Source: an uncultured Prochlorococcus sp. (GTDB lineage: Bacteria > Cyanobacteriota > Cyanobacteriia > PCC-6307 > Cyanobiaceae). Taken from it: a stretch of 64,000 nt of DNA. The notes under the pieces are model-generated. The model saw nothing but the letters and a program-made list of their open reading frames with translations. It did not search any database and was not told where the DNA came from. Shown piece after piece: positions 10,480-24,426 of the stretch. A program made the translations under genes and the position numbers. Every line of letters starts with the position of its first letter. Position 1 is the first letter of the stretch. The stretch is from NCBI GenBank assembly GCA_902563335.1, contig CACEWU010000005.1, forward strand, positions 1-64,000, given 5' to 3'.

Positions 10480-13400
10480 ATGTCCCGGCGTACGGATATG
10501 CGTCGAATCCTCTTGCTTGGGTCTGGTCCGATTGTGATTGGACAGGCTTGTGAATTCGACTATTCAGGTACTCAAGCTTGTAAAGCTCTGCGGGAAGAGG
10601 GTTTCGAAGTGATCTTGGTCAATTCGAATCCCGCATCAATCATGACAGACCCAGACATGGCTGATCGAACATATATAGAGCCATTGACTGCTGATGTGGT
10701 TTCTCGAGTGATCGAGCTTGAAAGACCAGATGCGCTTTTACCCACAATGGGAGGACAAACAGCACTTAATATTGCTGTAGCACTTGCTGAAAACGGAACC
10801 TTAGAAAAATATAGCGTTGAGTTGATAGGAGCAGATCTAAAGGCAATTCGTAAAGCTGAGGATCGACAATTGTTTAAGGAGGCGATGGAAAGAATTGGAG
10901 TAAAGGTATGTCCATCAGGCATTGCATCAACATTGCAAGAGGCTCAATTAGTAGGTATAGAAATTAATAGTTTTCCAAGAATCATTAGACCAGCCTTTAC
11001 TCTTGGGGGAAGTGGAGGAGGAATTGCATACAATGAAGAAGAATATATAGAAATTTGTAAGTCTGGTTTAGAAGCAAGTCCTTTATCTCAAATTTTGATC
11101 GAAAAATCTCTTTTGGGATGGAAAGAGTTTGAATTGGAAGTCATGCGAGACTTAGCAGATAATGTAGTAATTGTATGCAGCATCGAAAACCTGGATCCCA
11201 TGGGGATTCATACTGGTGACTCTATTACTGTTGCTCCAGCACAAACACTTACTGACAGGGAATATCAACGTTTAAGAGATCAATCAATTTCCATTATTCG
11301 AGAAATAGGAGTAGCAACTGGCGGAAGTAATATCCAGTTTGCAATTAATCCAGATAACGGTGATGTAGTAGTAATAGAAATGAATCCACGTGTTAGTCGA
11401 TCCTCAGCCTTAGCAAGTAAGGCTACAGGTTTTCCGATAGCAAAAATTGCAGCACTTTTATCTATTGGTTATACATTAGATGAGATTATTAATGATATTA
11501 CTGGTAAAACACCAGCATGCTTTGAACCCACAATTGATTATGTTGTCACGAAAATCCCTAGATTTACATTCGAAAAATTTAAGGGTTGTAAATCAGAACT
11601 CACAACGTCAATGAAGTCAGTAGGAGAAGCCATGGCTATTGGTAGATCCTTTGAAGAGTCATTTCAGAAAGCTATTCGATCACTGGAAACAGGCTTTGCA
11701 GGATGGGGATGTGATCGGCCAGATCCAATACTCGAATCAATAGATATCGATTGTTTACTAAGAACTCCTACCCCTGAGAGGATTATTGGTATCCGTACAG
11801 CCATGAAGAATGGAAGGTCAAATGACGAAATATATAATCTAAGTAATATCGACAAATGGTTTCTAGACAAACTACGGAATATATTAAATATCGAAGAACA
11901 ACATCTTAAAGGACGTCATCTAAATGAACTTAGTCGAAATGATTTCTTTGAGTTAAAGCAACATGGTTTTTCTGATAGGCAAATTGCATGGAGTACTAGT
12001 AGTAATGAATTAGATGTTAGAAGAAGAAGAAAAACTTTAAATGTAATACCAGTTTTTAAAACTGTTGATACTTGTGCTGCTGAGTTTGAGTCGACAACCC
12101 CATATCATTATTCTACATATGAAAGAGCTATTAAAACTATTAATAAATATGGCAAGATTAGAGACCTTGGGATTCAAAATGAGGTTATTAATGATTCAAA
12201 TAAGAAATTGATGATTCTAGGTGGAGGTCCAAATCGGATAGGACAAGGTATCGAATTTGATTACTGTTGTTGCCATGCTTCATTTGCTGCTCAAAAAATA
12301 GGTTTCTCAACAATAATGGTAAATAGTAATCCAGAGACTGTATCTACAGATTATGATACAAGTGATAGATTATATTTCGAACCTTTAACACTAGAGGATA
12401 TATTAAATATCATTGATGTTGAGGAACCTGATGGAATTATTGTTCAGTTTGGTGGCCAAACTCCTCTTAAATTAGCAATCCCTCTTCTAAAATGTCTAGA
12501 AGATTCGATTTCCGGAAATAATAAAACTAGAATAATAGGAACATCACCAACGTCTATAGATACAGCAGAAGATAGAGAACAGTTTGAAGCTATTTTGAGA
12601 GAACTTAATATACGTCAACCTAAAAATGGTATTGCACGTACACAGCAAGAAGCTACAGAAATTGCAGAAAAAATAAATTACCCAGTAGTAGTGAGACCCT
12701 CTTATGTACTTGGAGGAAGGGCTATGGAGGTTGTGTTTGATAAGGAAGAATTACAAAGGTATATGAGAGAAGCAGTCAAAGTTGAGCCCGATCGCCCGGT
12801 ATTAATAGATCAATATCTTGAGAATGCAGTCGAGGTCGATGTTGATGCATTATGTGATTCAACTGGCCAAACAGTTATTGGTGGACTGATGGAGCACATA
12901 GAACCAGCAGGAATACACTCTGGCGATTCAGCTTGTTGCTTGCCGAGTATCACACTTACGAACGCTTCTCTAAAAACGATAAAAGAATGGAGTAAATCCC
13001 TAGCTAATAAACTGAAAGTTGAAGGGTTAATCAATCTCCAATTTGCAGTACAAAGGAATGAAAGTGGAGAGGAAAAAGTATATATAATAGAAGCCAATCC
13101 AAGGGCATCCAGAACAGTTCCATTTGTTTCTAAAGCAACGGGTATTCCCTTGGCAGGGATAGCTACGAGATTAATGACAGGAGAAACATTAAAGAATATT
13201 GGGCTAATTGAAGAACCAGCTACACCACTTCAATCTATTAAAGAAGCAGTATTACCATTTAGGCGATTTCCTGGAGCTGAGAACGTTCTTGGCCCAGAAA
13301 TGAGATCAACAGGTGAAGTGATGGGTTCTGCATCGTCATTTGGTATGGCCTATGCCAAATCAGAGCTTGCAGCCGGGGAAGCTCTACCAATAAAAGGAGT

Positions 13401-13806
13401 TGTATTTCTATCTACTCATCATCGAGATAAACCGGGTCTTGTCCCAATTGCAAAAAGACTGAAGGAATTGGGATTTGATCTTGTTGCCACCTCTGGAACA
13501 GCTAATGCTTTATTAAAATCTGGATTACAAGTTCAGACAGTTTTGAAAGTTCACGAGGGACGGCCAAATATTGAAGACATGATTAGATCAGGACAGATAC
13601 AACTAGTAATTAATACACCGATTGGTCGACAAGCTGCACATGACGATCGCTATCTAAGGAAAGCAGCATTAGATTACACAGTCCCAATCCTAACTACATT
13701 AGCTGGAGCTCGTGCTGCAGTTGAAGGAATTATTGCTTTACAGAAACATCCTCTTAGTCTTGCAGCCTTACAAGACATACATTGTCAAAATAGCCAAATA
13801 ATTTAG
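10480..13806 (+). CDS. carB: carbamoyl phosphate synthase large subunit
   Basis: 1108 aa; duplicated ATP-grasp halves; [25 protein letters not shown]. Confidence 0.98.
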   Translation: MSRRTDMRRILLLGSGPIVIGQACEFDYSGTQACKALREEGFEVILVNSNPASIMTDPDMADRTYIEPLTADVVSRVIELERPDALLPTMGGQTALNIAVALAENGTLEKYSVELIGADLKAIRKAEDRQLFKEAMERIGVKVCPSGIASTLQEAQLVGIEINSFPRIIRPAFTLGGSGGGIAYNEEEYIEICKSGLEASPLSQILIEKSLLGWKEFELEVMRDLADNVVIVCSIENLDPMGIHTGDSITVAPAQTLTDREYQRLRDQSISIIREIGVATGGSNIQFAINPDNGDVVVIEMNPRVSRSSALASKATGFPIAKIAALLSIGYTLDEIINDITGKTPACFEPTIDYVVTKIPRFTFEKFKGCKSELTTSMKSVGEAMAIGRSFEESFQKAIRSLETGFAGWGCDRPDPILESIDIDCLLRTPTPERIIGIRTAMKNGRSNDEIYNLSNIDKWFLDKLRNILNIEEQHLKGRHLNELSRNDFFELKQHGFSDRQIAWSTSSNELDVRRRRKTLNVIPVFKTVDTCAAEFESTTPYHYSTYERAIKTINKYGKIRDLGIQNEVINDSNKKLMILGGGPNRIGQGIEFDYCCCHASFAAQKIGFSTIMVNSNPETVSTDYDTSDRLYFEPLTLEDILNIIDVEEPDGIIVQFGGQTPLKLAIPLLKCLEDSISGNNKTRIIGTSPTSIDTAEDREQFEAILRELNIRQPKNGIARTQQEATEIAEKINYPVVVRPSYVLGGRAMEVVFDKEELQRYMREAVKVEPDRPVLIDQYLENAVEVDVDALCDSTGQTVIGGLMEHIEPAGIHSGDSACCLPSITLTNASLKTIKEWSKSLANKLKVEGLINLQFAVQRNESGEEKVYIIEANPRASRTVPFVSKATGIPLAGIATRLMTGETLKNIGLIEEPATPLQSIKEAVLPFRRFPGAENVLGPEMRSTGEVMGSASSFGMAYAKSELAAGEALPIKGVVFLSTHHRDKPGLVPIAKRLKELGFDLVATSGTANALLKSGLQVQTVLKVHEGRPNIEDMIRSGQIQLVINTPIGRQAAHDDRYLRKAALDYTVPILTTLAGARAAVEGIIALQKHPLSLAALQDIHCQNSQII

Positions 13807-14095
13807 AAACTTAGAATACTCTCTGTAGGTTTATCAAAATTACTAATTTATATGTTCTAGATTGATATCCAATATAGATGTAAACTTAATGGGAAGAAAT
13901 AGCAGGCAATAGTTATATTATTAATATAATTTTAAAAGAGATTAGTGGCAATAGCAAGTTGTAGTTTTTACCCTATAAATTAATATTACCTACTGTTTAA
14001 GTGATTTATTAATATTTTGGGATTTACTTTCTAATTGCTTGCATTCAAATGATCTATATGAGAGTATCAGGTAAGTATTATATTTACGAAATTTA

Positions 14096-15493
14096 ATGGT
14101 AAGAGAATCCGCTACTCAATACCTTATCTCTGTCCAATCCTCCTTAAATTTAGAACAATCATTGCAGTCTATTAATGAACCAATCAATAGCTTCGCATGG
14201 GGTTGGCCAACAGTAATTTTGATCGCACTAACCGGCATCGTTTTGATGCTGGGTTTAGGTTTCATGCCCTTACGAAGACTATTTTATGGCATCAAGATGA
14301 TGCAATTAAAACCAACTTCAGAATTAGCAGAGGGTGAGATCACTCCTTTTCAAGCATTAATGACTTCACTATCAGCAACGATTGGAACAGGCAATATTGC
14401 AGGAGTTGCAACAGCTATAGCTATTGGAGGGCCTGGAGCTATTTTTTGGATGTGGCTCATTGCAATTTTTGGAATAGCTACTAAGTATGCTGAAGGTCTC
14501 CTTTCGGTTCATTATCGCGAAATTGACCCTCTAGGCAATCCTGTTGGCGGGCCAATGTATTACATAAAAAATGGTCTGGGACCTAATTGGACATGGCTTG
14601 GCGGTATTTTTGCTTTGTTTGGAATGCTTGCTGGTTTTGGAATTGGAAATGGAGTTCAGGCATTTGAAGTATCTAGTGCACTTTCAGATGTTGGTATACC
14701 TAAGTTCGTGACAGGTATAACGCTTGGCGTTCTCGTATTCTCTGTGATCATTGGAGGAATAAAAAGAATAGCCAGTGCTGCCTCTTCAATAGTTCCCAGT
14801 ATGGCAATCCTTTATATCATTGCTTGCCTAATTGTTATAAGCACAAATATTTCCGATGTACCAAATGCATTTCAATTAATATTATCAAACGCATTTACCG
14901 GAAAAGCAGCTGCTGGTGGAACCTTAACGCAGGTTATTTTAATGGGATTTAAAAGAGGAATATTTTCAAACGAGGCAGGTTTAGGAAGTGCTCCAATTGC
15001 ACACGGATCAGCAAAAACAAAAGACCCAGTAACCCAAGGAACCATAGCTATGCTGGGTACATTCATCGATACGATAATAATTTGCACAATGACTGCTTTA
15101 GTAATAATAACTACAGGGGCCTACGCAACAGATTTATCTGGATCTAATCTTTCAATAAGTGCATTTGACAGTGGACTATCTGGATCTGGGTGGGTTGTCA
15201 CATTAGGGCTTATTATTTTTGCATTCACAACTATTCTTGGTTGGAGTTTTTATGGAGAGAAATGCACCGAATACCTATTTGGAGTTAAAGCTATTATTCC
15301 TTTTCGTTTAGCCTGGGTTGCAGTTGTTGTTATTGGTGCAATTGCTGGAGATAGAGGAATTGTTTGGTCTATTGCAGATACACTTAATGGTTTAATGGCA
15401 ATACCTAATCTAATTGCATTATTACTACTTTCAGGAACTGTATTTAAGCTTTCGAGAAATTATAATTTTAACAAAGACAAACAACTCATCTAA
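14096..15493 (+). CDS. sodium:alanine/glycine symporter (AGCS family)
   Basis: ATIGTGNIAGVATAI and GGPMYYIKNGLG motifs, multi-TM. Confidence 0.9.
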   Translation: MVRESATQYLISVQSSLNLEQSLQSINEPINSFAWGWPTVILIALTGIVLMLGLGFMPLRRLFYGIKMMQLKPTSELAEGEITPFQALMTSLSATIGTGNIAGVATAIAIGGPGAIFWMWLIAIFGIATKYAEGLLSVHYREIDPLGNPVGGPMYYIKNGLGPNWTWLGGIFALFGMLAGFGIGNGVQAFEVSSALSDVGIPKFVTGITLGVLVFSVIIGGIKRIASAASSIVPSMAILYIIACLIVISTNISDVPNAFQLILSNAFTGKAAAGGTLTQVILMGFKRGIFSNEAGLGSAPIAHGSAKTKDPVTQGTIAMLGTFIDTIIICTMTALVIITTGAYATDLSGSNLSISAFDSGLSGSGWVVTLGLIIFAFTTILGWSFYGEKCTEYLFGVKAIIPFRLAWVAVVVIGAIAGDRGIVWSIADTLNGLMAIPNLIALLLLSGTVFKLSRNYNFNKDKQLI

Positions 15494-15504
15494 CTAAATA
15501 TTTA

Positions 15505-15729
15505 TCAGAGGGATTGCACTCCCTTCAGTTTCTCATTCAATTGCCTTGCCATAGTTTGTCTGCCAACAGCTAGTACCTTTAATGTGTCTTCATGCATCCT
15601 TAACTGTGCATCTGCAACCTGCATACCTCTTACTAGTTCCTTAAGGTCGTCAGGTAATGAATTCAGGTCATAACGCTTACCCTCAAATGTAAGGATCGGA
15701 TCCGCTTGATTTGTAGAAGATTCAGTCAT
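15505..15729 (-). CDS. DUF6447-like small protein
   Basis: ILTFEGKRYDLNSLPDDLKELVRGMQVADAQLR. Confidence 0.6.
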   Translation of the reverse strand: MTESSTNQADPILTFEGKRYDLNSLPDDLKELVRGMQVADAQLRMHEDTLKVLAVGRQTMARQLNEKLKGVQSL

Positions 15730-15819
15730 AGTAATTTTGTAGTGAGTGGCTACTAGCTCAAAATTTGCTCACACCTTAGGGCTACCAAAGGCTTCAAGAA
15801 CATCCACAACAATAACTTC

Positions 15820-17565
15820 CTACGAGCCTATCGATTGCCTGATGAACTGTCTTTCACAGAGTTCTCTATAACGTCCTTTTGACTTTACTAGTTCATCATG
15901 ACTTCCTTTCTGGACGATTATTCCATTGTCTAATACAAAAATAATATCAGCGCTTTGTACTGTTGAAAGTCGATGAGCTATAACCACAACTGTTCTACCT
16001 TGCATTGCTTGTCTAAGAGCCAATTGCACCTCATCTTCAGCTTCTGCATCTAATGCACTAGTAGCCTCATCTAATAGCAATACAGACGGATTACCTAAAA
16101 CTGCCCTTGCAATAGCAATTCTCTGTAGTTGACCCCCAGAAATATTACTAGCTCTTTCTTCTAGTATAGTGTTATACCCTTCTGGTAGTTCAATAATAAA
16201 TTGATGAGCATTGGCAAGTTTTGCTGCTTTAATTAATTGTTCATTTGTGACTTTTCGACCAAATAAAATGGCGTCTGAAATTTTACCAGAAAAAACAGTA
16301 AGTCTTTGTGGTACTAGAGCTAGATGAGTACGTAATTCGTTAGCTTTCATCTCTGCAATATTTAATCCATCTAAAGTAACTATGCCGTACTGGGGTCGAT
16401 TAAATCTTAGTAATAATGAGAAAATTGTACTCTTTCCAGCTCCCGATGGGCCAACTAAAGCAGCGATACTTCCTGCTTCAATTTCTAAATTAAGATTATT
16501 TAGAACTTGAGTATTTCGTTCATAGTTAAATATAACATTCTTAAATTCTATTCTTCCTTTTGGATTTGACAAAGGTTTAAAGTCATTAATGTCAGAAATT
16601 TCCCTAGGCTGATTTTTAATTGAATTTAAACGTTTAAGAGATGCTTGACCCTGTTTTAATTCATTGAAATTTGTTGTTAAATGGCTTATAGGATCTATTA
16701 GCATTAATAAAGCTGCTATATAACTGCTAAAACCCTGACTATCAAGTTCCCCATTTTGAATTCGTGATGCTCCAATTGCAAGAATTGCAAGAATCCCTGT
16801 TGCTTCAATAAAGCCAACAACTGGATGTTGCAAAGCTAATAACTTTAATGTTTGATAACGTGCTGAACGATGTTGATCAACTTCTTGATCAAACCTTTCC
16901 TGTAGCCATTTTTCTGCAGCAAATGCCCTAACAAGTGGTAGTCCAACAATCGCTTCACCAAGAAGTCCGGCAAGTTCACTAACTTTCTTTTGACTATTTT
17001 CTGCGGCAATCATTACTTTTTCACCAAACTTTCCAACCATAATTGCAACTAAAGGTGCTAGAAGAAGTGTTGCAAGAGATAATTTCCAATCTAAATAAAC
17101 CATATACCCAAAAACAGCTATTAATTGTAATAGACATGGGGTAGTATCTTGTATTGTTTTATATATAACTTCTCCTATTCGATCAGCATCTTCTGTTAGG
17201 CGATAAGTGATATCGCCTGATGATAATTTCTCGAGTGCTCTTAACTCTATCTTTTGAAGTTGTCTAAATAAATCACTTCTTAAATCCTGACTTATACGAA
17301 GTGATGGACCTGCAAACAGAGTATCTTGAGCAAATTGGGCTATTTTTTGGACTAGGAAAACAAATAGAGCTATTGATATCACTCTAATTACTGTAACCAG
17401 TTCTCCTCTACCTATGGCTGGTATTAACTGACCAGCAAGTGACGCTAGTAAGGGCCAACAAGCTACATATATAAACATGAATAAAACGCCTCCCACCAGT
17501 TGTCGAATGTGTGGCCTTAGTAGCGGGAGAACTGTGATGAAGCTAGCCTCTGGCTTTGAGAGCAT
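15820..17565 (-). CDS. MsbA-like ABC transporter (ATPase + permease)
   Basis: N-terminal TM domain; Walker A GPSGAGKST, signature ISGGQLQR, Walker B VLLLDEATSALD. Confidence 0.9.
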   Translation of the reverse strand: MLSKPEASFITVLPLLRPHIRQLVGGVLFMFIYVACWPLLASLAGQLIPAIGRGELVTVIRVISIALFVFLVQKIAQFAQDTLFAGPSLRISQDLRSDLFRQLQKIELRALEKLSSGDITYRLTEDADRIGEVIYKTIQDTTPCLLQLIAVFGYMVYLDWKLSLATLLLAPLVAIMVGKFGEKVMIAAENSQKKVSELAGLLGEAIVGLPLVRAFAAEKWLQERFDQEVDQHRSARYQTLKLLALQHPVVGFIEATGILAILAIGASRIQNGELDSQGFSSYIAALLMLIDPISHLTTNFNELKQGQASLKRLNSIKNQPREISDINDFKPLSNPKGRIEFKNVIFNYERNTQVLNNLNLEIEAGSIAALVGPSGAGKSTIFSLLLRFNRPQYGIVTLDGLNIAEMKANELRTHLALVPQRLTVFSGKISDAILFGRKVTNEQLIKAAKLANAHQFIIELPEGYNTILEERASNISGGQLQRIAIARAVLGNPSVLLLDEATSALDAEAEDEVQLALRQAMQGRTVVVIAHRLSTVQSADIIFVLDNGIIVQKGSHDELVKSKGRYRELCERQFIRQSIGS

Positions 17566-17608
17566 TAAGTCAAAAAATCAATGTTTTGTGAACGACAAGG
17601 ATGCCTTT

Positions 17609-17791
17609 ATGAAGCTTGATCAATTCTTGAAGTATCAAGGGAAGGTAGCCACTGGAGGAGAAGCTAAACACCTTATTATTTCTGGCTTTGTACGTGTCAA
17701 CGGTTCGATCGAAACAAGACGGGGCAGGAAATTAAGACTAGGAGATCACGTCTCAATAGACACTAATGAGTTCATAGTTTCTGAGACTTGA
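17609..17791 (+). CDS. S4-domain RNA-binding protein
   Basis: MKLDQFLKYQGKVATGGEAKHLIISGFVRVNGSIETRRGRKL; divergent from the ABC gene. Confidence 0.8.
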   Translation: MKLDQFLKYQGKVATGGEAKHLIISGFVRVNGSIETRRGRKLRLGDHVSIDTNEFIVSET

Positions 17792-17839
17792 GACGAAGGC
17801 CACGTAAGTTGTCCTTTAGCGACCACAAGAGGACAGAGC

Positions 17840-18571
17840 GTGCGCAAACCGGTTATTGCTGGAAATTGGAAGATGCATATGACTTGTTCCGAATCGAAGG
17901 AATATATGAGCATCTTTCTTCCGCTTGTTAAAGAAACTCCAAACGATAGGCATTTGGTGATAGCTCCACCATTTACAGCTCTATCAACGCTCGCCATAAC
18001 CGTCCAAACCAGCAAAGTGGAGTTGTCCAGTCAAAATATCCATTGGGAAGATCAAGGAGCATTCACGGCTGAAGTATCGCCCCTTATGCTTTTGGAACAT
18101 AAGGTTCAGTATGCAATTGTTGGCCATAGCGAACCACGCAAATATTTCAGTGAAAGTGATGAACAGATAAACCTTCGTGCAAGATCAGCTCAATCCCATG
18201 GATTAACACCTATTGTTTGCGTAGGAGAAAGTGATGAGCAAAGAGAACGAGGGGAAGCTGAAAGGGTGATCAGGAGGCAAGTGGAACAGGGTCTTGAGGG
18301 GATGGATCCTAAAAAAGTTGTTGTTGCCTATGAGCCGATTTGGGCAATTGGAACAGGTAAGACTTGTGAAGCTAAAGAGGCGAATAGAATCTGTGGGCTG
18401 ATTCGAAGTTGGGTTGGTACACCAGAAATAATTGTTCAATACGGAGGTTCAGTAAAGCCAAACAATATCGACGAGATAATGGCGATGAGTGACATAGATG
18501 GAGTTTTAGTTGGTGGTGCTTCTCTAGACCCACATAGTTTTGCTCGTATTGCCAATTATCAATCCTGCTAA
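17840..18571 (+). CDS. tpiA: triosephosphate isomerase
   Basis: [44 protein letters not shown]. Confidence 0.97.
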   Translation: MRKPVIAGNWKMHMTCSESKEYMSIFLPLVKETPNDRHLVIAPPFTALSTLAITVQTSKVELSSQNIHWEDQGAFTAEVSPLMLLEHKVQYAIVGHSEPRKYFSESDEQINLRARSAQSHGLTPIVCVGESDEQRERGEAERVIRRQVEQGLEGMDPKKVVVAYEPIWAIGTGKTCEAKEANRICGLIRSWVGTPEIIVQYGGSVKPNNIDEIMAMSDIDGVLVGGASLDPHSFARIANYQSC

Positions 18572-19394
18572 ATCACTCTGGCCTGAAGGTTGGAGAAAAA
18601 AAACATGTGTTATGGGAGTGATTAATATCACTCCAGATTCCTTTAGTGATGGAGGTATTTCATACACACCTAACAATGCTCTGAAAAGAGCTGGTATTTT
18701 ATTATCTCAAGGGGCTGATATCCTTGATATTGGTGCACAAAGTACAAGGCCAGGAGCCAAGGAAATAGGACATGAAGAAGAACTCAGAAGACTTAGTCCA
18801 GCATTAAGGTTAATTAAAAATAAATATCCAAATGCAATTATATCTGTCGATACTTTTTTTTCTCAAGTAGCACATTCTGCAATTCAATTAGGTGCAGATT
18901 GGATTAATGATGTTACTGCGGGTCGACGTGATCCGGACATCCTAAGAGTTGTAGCTGATTGTGGATGTCCATATGTGCTGACGCATAGCCGAGGAAATAG
19001 TTTAACAATGACTAATCTTACCAATTACAATGATGTAACTAAAGAAGTTAAACAGGAGCTATTAGAAAGAACAGATCTTGCATTAAAAAATCATATTTTA
19101 CCAACACAAATAATATGGGATCCCGGATTAGGTTTTGCTAAAACAACGGAACAAAATTTATTACTCCTAAAACAACTTGAACAAATATCTAAAAATCAAT
19201 TCCCATTGCTTGTGGGCCCATCAAGGAAAAGATTTATTGGTGAAATATTAGATGAACCTAATCCCAAAAAGCGTTTATTTGGTACTGCAGCTATAGCTTG
19301 CCGTTGTGCTCAACTAAAGATAGATATCATTCGTGTGCATGATGTAGCTCCAATAGTACAGATATTGACTATGGCCAAAGAAATATGGCCATAA
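18540..19394 (+). CDS. folP: dihydropteroate synthase
   Basis: [37 protein letters not shown] start overlaps the tpiA end. Confidence 0.95.
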   Translation: MLVLPIINPAKSLWPEGWRKKTCVMGVINITPDSFSDGGISYTPNNALKRAGILLSQGADILDIGAQSTRPGAKEIGHEEELRRLSPALRLIKNKYPNAIISVDTFFSQVAHSAIQLGADWINDVTAGRRDPDILRVVADCGCPYVLTHSRGNSLTMTNLTNYNDVTKEVKQELLERTDLALKNHILPTQIIWDPGLGFAKTTEQNLLLLKQLEQISKNQFPLLVGPSRKRFIGEILDEPNPKKRLFGTAAIACRCAQLKIDIIRVHDVAPIVQILTMAKEIWP

Positions 19395-19425
19395 TTAAAT
19401 TATATCAAATTTATTAAATGTATAT

Positions 19426-22400
19426 CTATTCAGTCATGTTAGTATCTACACCCTCAATACGATCTTCCACTTCTTGATAAAGGTCTTTGAGTTGTTCAAT
19501 ATTTTCATCTGAAGTTTCCCAATATCCTCTTCCATTTACTTCTAATAATGTTCCTACAATTCTTCTAAAGCTATGAGGATTAAGCTCCATTAATCTTTTT
19601 CTCATTTCTGGATCATTGATAAAAGTATCGTTAGATTCTTCATATACGAAGTTATCTACTTGGCCACTTGTGGCACTCCAACCTAAGGTGTAATTAAGTC
19701 GATTAGAAACCTCTCTAACACCTTCATAACCAGATTTAAGCATACCTTCATACCATTTTGGATTAAGTAATTTTGTTCTTGAATCTAATCTAATTGTCTC
19801 ACTTAATGAACGTACCTGAGCATTTGCAGTTGTTGTATCTGCTATAAAGCTGCTAGGTGTTTTGCCATCATCACGAAGATTCTTAATTAGGTTTGTTGGA
19901 TCTGAATCAAAATAATGACTTACATCGGTTAAAGATATCTCTGCTGAATCTAAATTTTGAAATGTCACATCTGCTGTTTTCATGACAGATTCAAATACCT
20001 CTCTGTTTTGATTCATCTCTCCAGGATTGTCTGCATTAAATGCAAAAGTCTTTCTAGATAAGTACATCTCTTGCAATTCCCCTTCTTCCTCCCAAGTAGA
20101 GTTTTCCACAGCAAGATTGACATTGGAACTGTAACTGCCACTTGAATTTGAAAAAACCCGGCAGGCTGCATCTCGAAGAGATATTCCTTGAGACTTTGCT
20201 TGTTCTAAAGAATGCTTACGCACAAAATTTTGTTCAATAGGTTCATCCGCTTCAGCTGCCATCTTTACACCTTGATCAATAAGAGCCATTTGGTTTATGA
20301 ACAGATCTCTAAAAACACCAGAACAATTAACTACAACATCTATTCGAGGACGACCTAACTCTTCTAATGGTATTAGCTCTAACTTGTTTACCCTCCCGAC
20401 AGAATCTGGTTTAGGCCTAACTCCAATAAACCATAATATTTGTGCTAGAGATTCACCATAAGTTTTAATATTGTCTGTTCCCCAAAGAACACAAGCTATT
20501 GTTTCGGGCCAATCACCTTCTTCTTCTTTCTGCCTTTCAATTAATTTATCTGCCACACCTTTTGCTGCTGCAATAGCAGCTGTTGTTGGGATTGATTGGG
20601 GGTCTAAAGCGTGAATATTCTTGCCACTAGGTAGTACACCAGGGTTTCTTATTGGATCTCCACCTGGACCAGGTAGAACATAATCACCATCTAGTGCTTT
20701 TAATAAGCTCTCCATTTCCTTATCGGCACAAATCTGATTTAGGCAGAAATTTAGGTAAGAAAATAGTTTTTCCAATGCTGTTTGATCTATATTATTAAAG
20801 CCATTCTTATTACATTTTCTCTGCCATGCTGTAGGAAATTTAAAGCCAAATCTAGAAAGAAAATTCTTGATAACCTCTATCAAACTAAGTTGCATTGTTA
20901 CTCTTCCATCTTGACCTGTAAGTGTATTTACCATTGCTCCAATTGCTAATCTTGATGTTTCAATAATTTTGCGATTAAGTTCTACATCTACAAGTACACC
21001 CTTATCATTTCCTTTATAAATATCATCGATATCTCTTCCTATTGATTCAGCAAGAAGTCCAGGTAGAGAGCGTAGACTATCCTCTTCCCTTTCTAATGCT
21101 GCAATACTTACAAGAGTTGCTATTGCTTCTTCAGCTGTGGGTGGTTTTCCAATTGTGTGAAGTCCGCAAGGAAGTAATCTGCTTTCTATTTCCATTAGCT
21201 GGCTGTAAACAGCTCCAACAACAGAGTCCCTGCCTTCCAAATCCATTACTGAGGCTTCCTCCTCAGGCAATGCAATATCCTGATCTAAATTACACTTTTT
21301 AGCTGTTTCTATAATTGCATTAACAATAGGTATTCCTCTCCCACTTTCTCTTAGTTGCTGATATGAGCCTACAAGCTCACCAAGCTCTTTTAGACCTTTA
21401 TACAAACCTGCATTTTCAGCAGGAGGAGTCAAATAACTGATAGTTGATGCATATCCACGTCTTTTTGCAATTGTGGCTTCAGATGGATTATTAGCGGCAT
21501 AATAATAAAGATTTGGTAGCCCTCCTATTAATGAATCTGGGTAACAACTCTCACTCATTCCCATTTGCTTTCCTGGCATGAATTCTAATGATCCATGGGT
21601 GCCGAAATGCAGTACCGCATCTGCCTTCCAGATCTTTTCTAAGTAAGTATAATAAGCAGCAAACCCATGATGCGGACTAGCACTACGAGAGTAAAGTAAT
21701 CGCATTGGATCACCTTCATAACCAAATGTGGGCTGAACTCCTATGAATACATTTCCGAAATGACGTCCATAAATAAGAAGATTTTGTCCATCACTATTTA
21801 AATTTCCGGGTGGTTTTCCCCAGTTTTCCTCAAGACGATCTGAATATGGAGTTAAAGTCTCATACTCTTTGACACTCATTCTATGAGCGATCGAAAGTTC
21901 TGGTGCTCCTTGTAGCGCTTCTGGATCATTAATCAATGCTTCCATTAGTGCTTTAGGTGTTTTGGGAAGATCTTTAACTTCATATCCCTTGGATTTCATT
22001 TCCTGGAGTACTCGATGAATTGATCCAAATACATCAAGATATGCAGCTGTTCCAACATTTCCTTTATCAGGTGGAAAACTAAAAACAGTAATTGCAAGTT
22101 TCTTTTCTGATCTTGCTTTTATTCTTAGAGACGACCACCGAATAGCCCTCTCGGCTATTGCATCAACTCTGTCCTGCAAGGTATGTGCCTTACCAGTTGC
22201 ATCATCTCTACCTGATAAGACAATAGGTTCTATTGCTCCATCTAATTCAGGTATTGCAATTTGAAGAGCTACTTGAACTGGGTGTAGGCCAAGATCACTG
22301 CCCTCCCATTCCTGAGTTGTTTGGAAAACTAATGGAAGAGCTACCATATAAGGTCTATTTAACCTTTTTAAAGATTCGATTGCCTTTGGATGGTCTTGTC

Positions 22401-23448
22401 TTGCAGGTCCACCAACCAATGCAAATCCAGTTAAAGAAACAACTCCATCAACAATTGGATTATCCTTATTTAATGGATCAAAAAAGAATTCATTTACTGG
22501 CTTAGAAAAATCAAGACCTCCACAGAAAATAGGAATAACAGTTGCACCTCTAAACTCAAGTTCTTGTATAACAGCTACATAATGTGCATCATCACCTGTA
22601 ACTATGTGACTTCTTTGAAGAACAAGTCCTATAACAGGCCCACTTTTTGCCTTATTTGTTAAATCTGTACGACTTTCTGTCCAATTTAAATATTCTTTTA
22701 TGTCTTCAAACATATTAGAAGCTAAGGGGTGCCAAATACCAAGGTCTGGAAATACCTCAGGCTCTACTATTTTAATTTCATCACGCTTTTCTCCTTCTGA
22801 AATTGGGAATACATATTTATCTGCCAACATCAGCAAAAAGTTTCTTAAATTATCAGGTGTACCTCCTAACCAGTACTGAAAACTAAGCATAAAACTTCTA
22901 GCATCCTGTGCTTTATCTACGGGTAGATATTTAAGGATAGTAGGTAATGTATTTAATAATTTGAGCATGGCATCCTGAAAGCTTGCTCCTCCAGCTTCCT
23001 TTCTCTTTTTCATAAAATTTCCTAGTAGACTTTTGCTTTGACCTAATTGCGCCATTGAAAAAGTACCAAGTTTGTTAAGCCTCATCACCTCGGGCATTGA
23101 AGGAAATATCACAGCTGCCTTTAATCGATCTCTGTGAGGCTCAACAGCATCAACAACCTTCTGGGCTAAGTCTTCAATAAAAATCAAAGATGCTATGAAA
23201 ACATCAGCTGAAGCAATATCGTTCTGAAAATCGGAATAATTCTCTGGATCTCGTAATTCTTCTATTAGGTATCCACTTAATTCAATTCCGAGTGGTCCAT
23301 TTTGAGCATTAAGTGATCTAGCCGCCTGTGTAAGAGAATTTTGGTATTGAGGTTCTAGAACCACATACACTGCTTTCATCACGCAATTATGTGAATTCTC
23401 AGCAGCAGGAGAAACTCTGCGATTGGCGGAGCGGACCTGCGTAAACAT
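19426..23448 (-). CDS. chlH: magnesium chelatase subunit H
   Basis: 1340 aa CobN/Mg-chelatase family; [21 protein letters not shown]. Confidence 0.97.
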   Translation of the reverse strand: MFTQVRSANRRVSPAAENSHNCVMKAVYVVLEPQYQNSLTQAARSLNAQNGPLGIELSGYLIEELRDPENYSDFQNDIASADVFIASLIFIEDLAQKVVDAVEPHRDRLKAAVIFPSMPEVMRLNKLGTFSMAQLGQSKSLLGNFMKKRKEAGGASFQDAMLKLLNTLPTILKYLPVDKAQDARSFMLSFQYWLGGTPDNLRNFLLMLADKYVFPISEGEKRDEIKIVEPEVFPDLGIWHPLASNMFEDIKEYLNWTESRTDLTNKAKSGPVIGLVLQRSHIVTGDDAHYVAVIQELEFRGATVIPIFCGGLDFSKPVNEFFFDPLNKDNPIVDGVVSLTGFALVGGPARQDHPKAIESLKRLNRPYMVALPLVFQTTQEWEGSDLGLHPVQVALQIAIPELDGAIEPIVLSGRDDATGKAHTLQDRVDAIAERAIRWSSLRIKARSEKKLAITVFSFPPDKGNVGTAAYLDVFGSIHRVLQEMKSKGYEVKDLPKTPKALMEALINDPEALQGAPELSIAHRMSVKEYETLTPYSDRLEENWGKPPGNLNSDGQNLLIYGRHFGNVFIGVQPTFGYEGDPMRLLYSRSASPHHGFAAYYTYLEKIWKADAVLHFGTHGSLEFMPGKQMGMSESCYPDSLIGGLPNLYYYAANNPSEATIAKRRGYASTISYLTPPAENAGLYKGLKELGELVGSYQQLRESGRGIPIVNAIIETAKKCNLDQDIALPEEEASVMDLEGRDSVVGAVYSQLMEIESRLLPCGLHTIGKPPTAEEAIATLVSIAALEREEDSLRSLPGLLAESIGRDIDDIYKGNDKGVLVDVELNRKIIETSRLAIGAMVNTLTGQDGRVTMQLSLIEVIKNFLSRFGFKFPTAWQRKCNKNGFNNIDQTALEKLFSYLNFCLNQICADKEMESLLKALDGDYVLPGPGGDPIRNPGVLPSGKNIHALDPQSIPTTAAIAAAKGVADKLIERQKEEEGDWPETIACVLWGTDNIKTYGESLAQILWFIGVRPKPDSVGRVNKLELIPLEELGRPRIDVVVNCSGVFRDLFINQMALIDQGVKMAAEADEPIEQNFVRKHSLEQAKSQGISLRDAACRVFSNSSGSYSSNVNLAVENSTWEEEGELQEMYLSRKTFAFNADNPGEMNQNREVFESVMKTADVTFQNLDSAEISLTDVSHYFDSDPTNLIKNLRDDGKTPSSFIADTTTANAQVRSLSETIRLDSRTKLLNPKWYEGMLKSGYEGVREVSNRLNYTLGWSATSGQVDNFVYEESNDTFINDPEMRKRLMELNPHSFRRIVGTLLEVNGRGYWETSDENIEQLKDLYQEVEDRIEGVDTNMTE

Positions 23449-23561
23449 CGGCTTAATTAGTTATTTTGTTCAAGCCTACGAGTGTTTGGCCCCTCTCTGT
23501 GAATATTTTCCCCGGGTGTTACACGAAATCCCCTATAACCTAATTCTCGACCTCTAATGAG

Positions 23562-24413
23562 ATGGACAACACACCTGCCCAAAAAATACCTGTCGTTGTG
23601 GCTGGAGCCCTTGGACGAATGGGTGCAGAAGTGGTAAAAACAATTTATTCAGCACGGGATTGTGAGTTAGTTGGTGCAATAGACAATTCTCCCGGCAAAG
23701 AAGGATTAGATATCGGAACTGAGCTCGGAATGGAAGAATTAGGAGTGACGGTAACTTCGGATTTTGAAGGTTTACTTTGCAGTGTTAGTCAATCAGTTAG
23801 TAAATATGGCCCTGGCTCAGAAGCTGTACTGGTAGATTTTACGCATCCATCAGTGGTGTATGAGCACACAAGAGCTGCAATAGCTTATGGGGTGTCTCCA
23901 ATCATTGGTACTACAGGACTTTCAACAAATCAAATAACAGAACTAAAAGAATTCTCTAGTAAGGCATCAATAGGGGGTGCCGTCATTCCGAATTTTTCTA
24001 TTGGGATGGTTTTACTACAACAAGCTGCTGCTGCTGCTGCTAGCTTTTACGACAATGCAGAACTTACCGAACTGCATCACAATCAGAAAGCTGATGCCCC
24101 AAGTGGCACATGCATAAAAACTGCAGAACTAATGGAAGAGCTTGGTAAATCATTTAATGAGAACGAAGTAGATGAAGCTATCTCACTAGTGGGAGCACGT
24201 GGTGGATCAAGACAAAGTGGTCTCCGTATTCACTCAATTCGCTTACCTGGACTTGTAGCTCATCAAGAGGTGATGTTTGGAGCTATAGGAGAGACCTATA
24301 CTCTCAGACACGACACGATTGATAGAAAAGCATATATGCCAGGTATGCTGTTAACTGTAAGAAAGGTACGAAAACTAAAGTCATTAGTTTATGGTCTAGA
24401 ACGTATAATTTAA
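23562..24413 (+). CDS. dapB: 4-hydroxy-tetrahydrodipicolinate reductase
   Basis: [36 protein letters not shown]. Confidence 0.97.
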   Translation: MDNTPAQKIPVVVAGALGRMGAEVVKTIYSARDCELVGAIDNSPGKEGLDIGTELGMEELGVTVTSDFEGLLCSVSQSVSKYGPGSEAVLVDFTHPSVVYEHTRAAIAYGVSPIIGTTGLSTNQITELKEFSSKASIGGAVIPNFSIGMVLLQQAAAAAASFYDNAELTELHHNQKADAPSGTCIKTAELMEELGKSFNENEVDEAISLVGARGGSRQSGLRIHSIRLPGLVAHQEVMFGAIGETYTLRHDTIDRKAYMPGMLLTVRKVRKLKSLVYGLERII

Positions 24414-24426
24414 TAAGACAAATCAA

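Noticed and set aside
10572-10922. ORFs antisense to carB (also 11664..11870, 12810..13097)
   Set aside because: Wholly inside the unambiguous carB gene with no protein-family signal
13807-14095. Possible riboswitch upstream of the AGCS symporter
   Set aside because: Looked for glycine-type or glutamine-type aptamer motifs; the AT-rich sequence shows no recognisable conserved core
21042-21302. 86-aa and 22233..22505 90-aa plus ORFs
   Set aside because: Leu/Gln-rich shadow ORFs antisense to chlH
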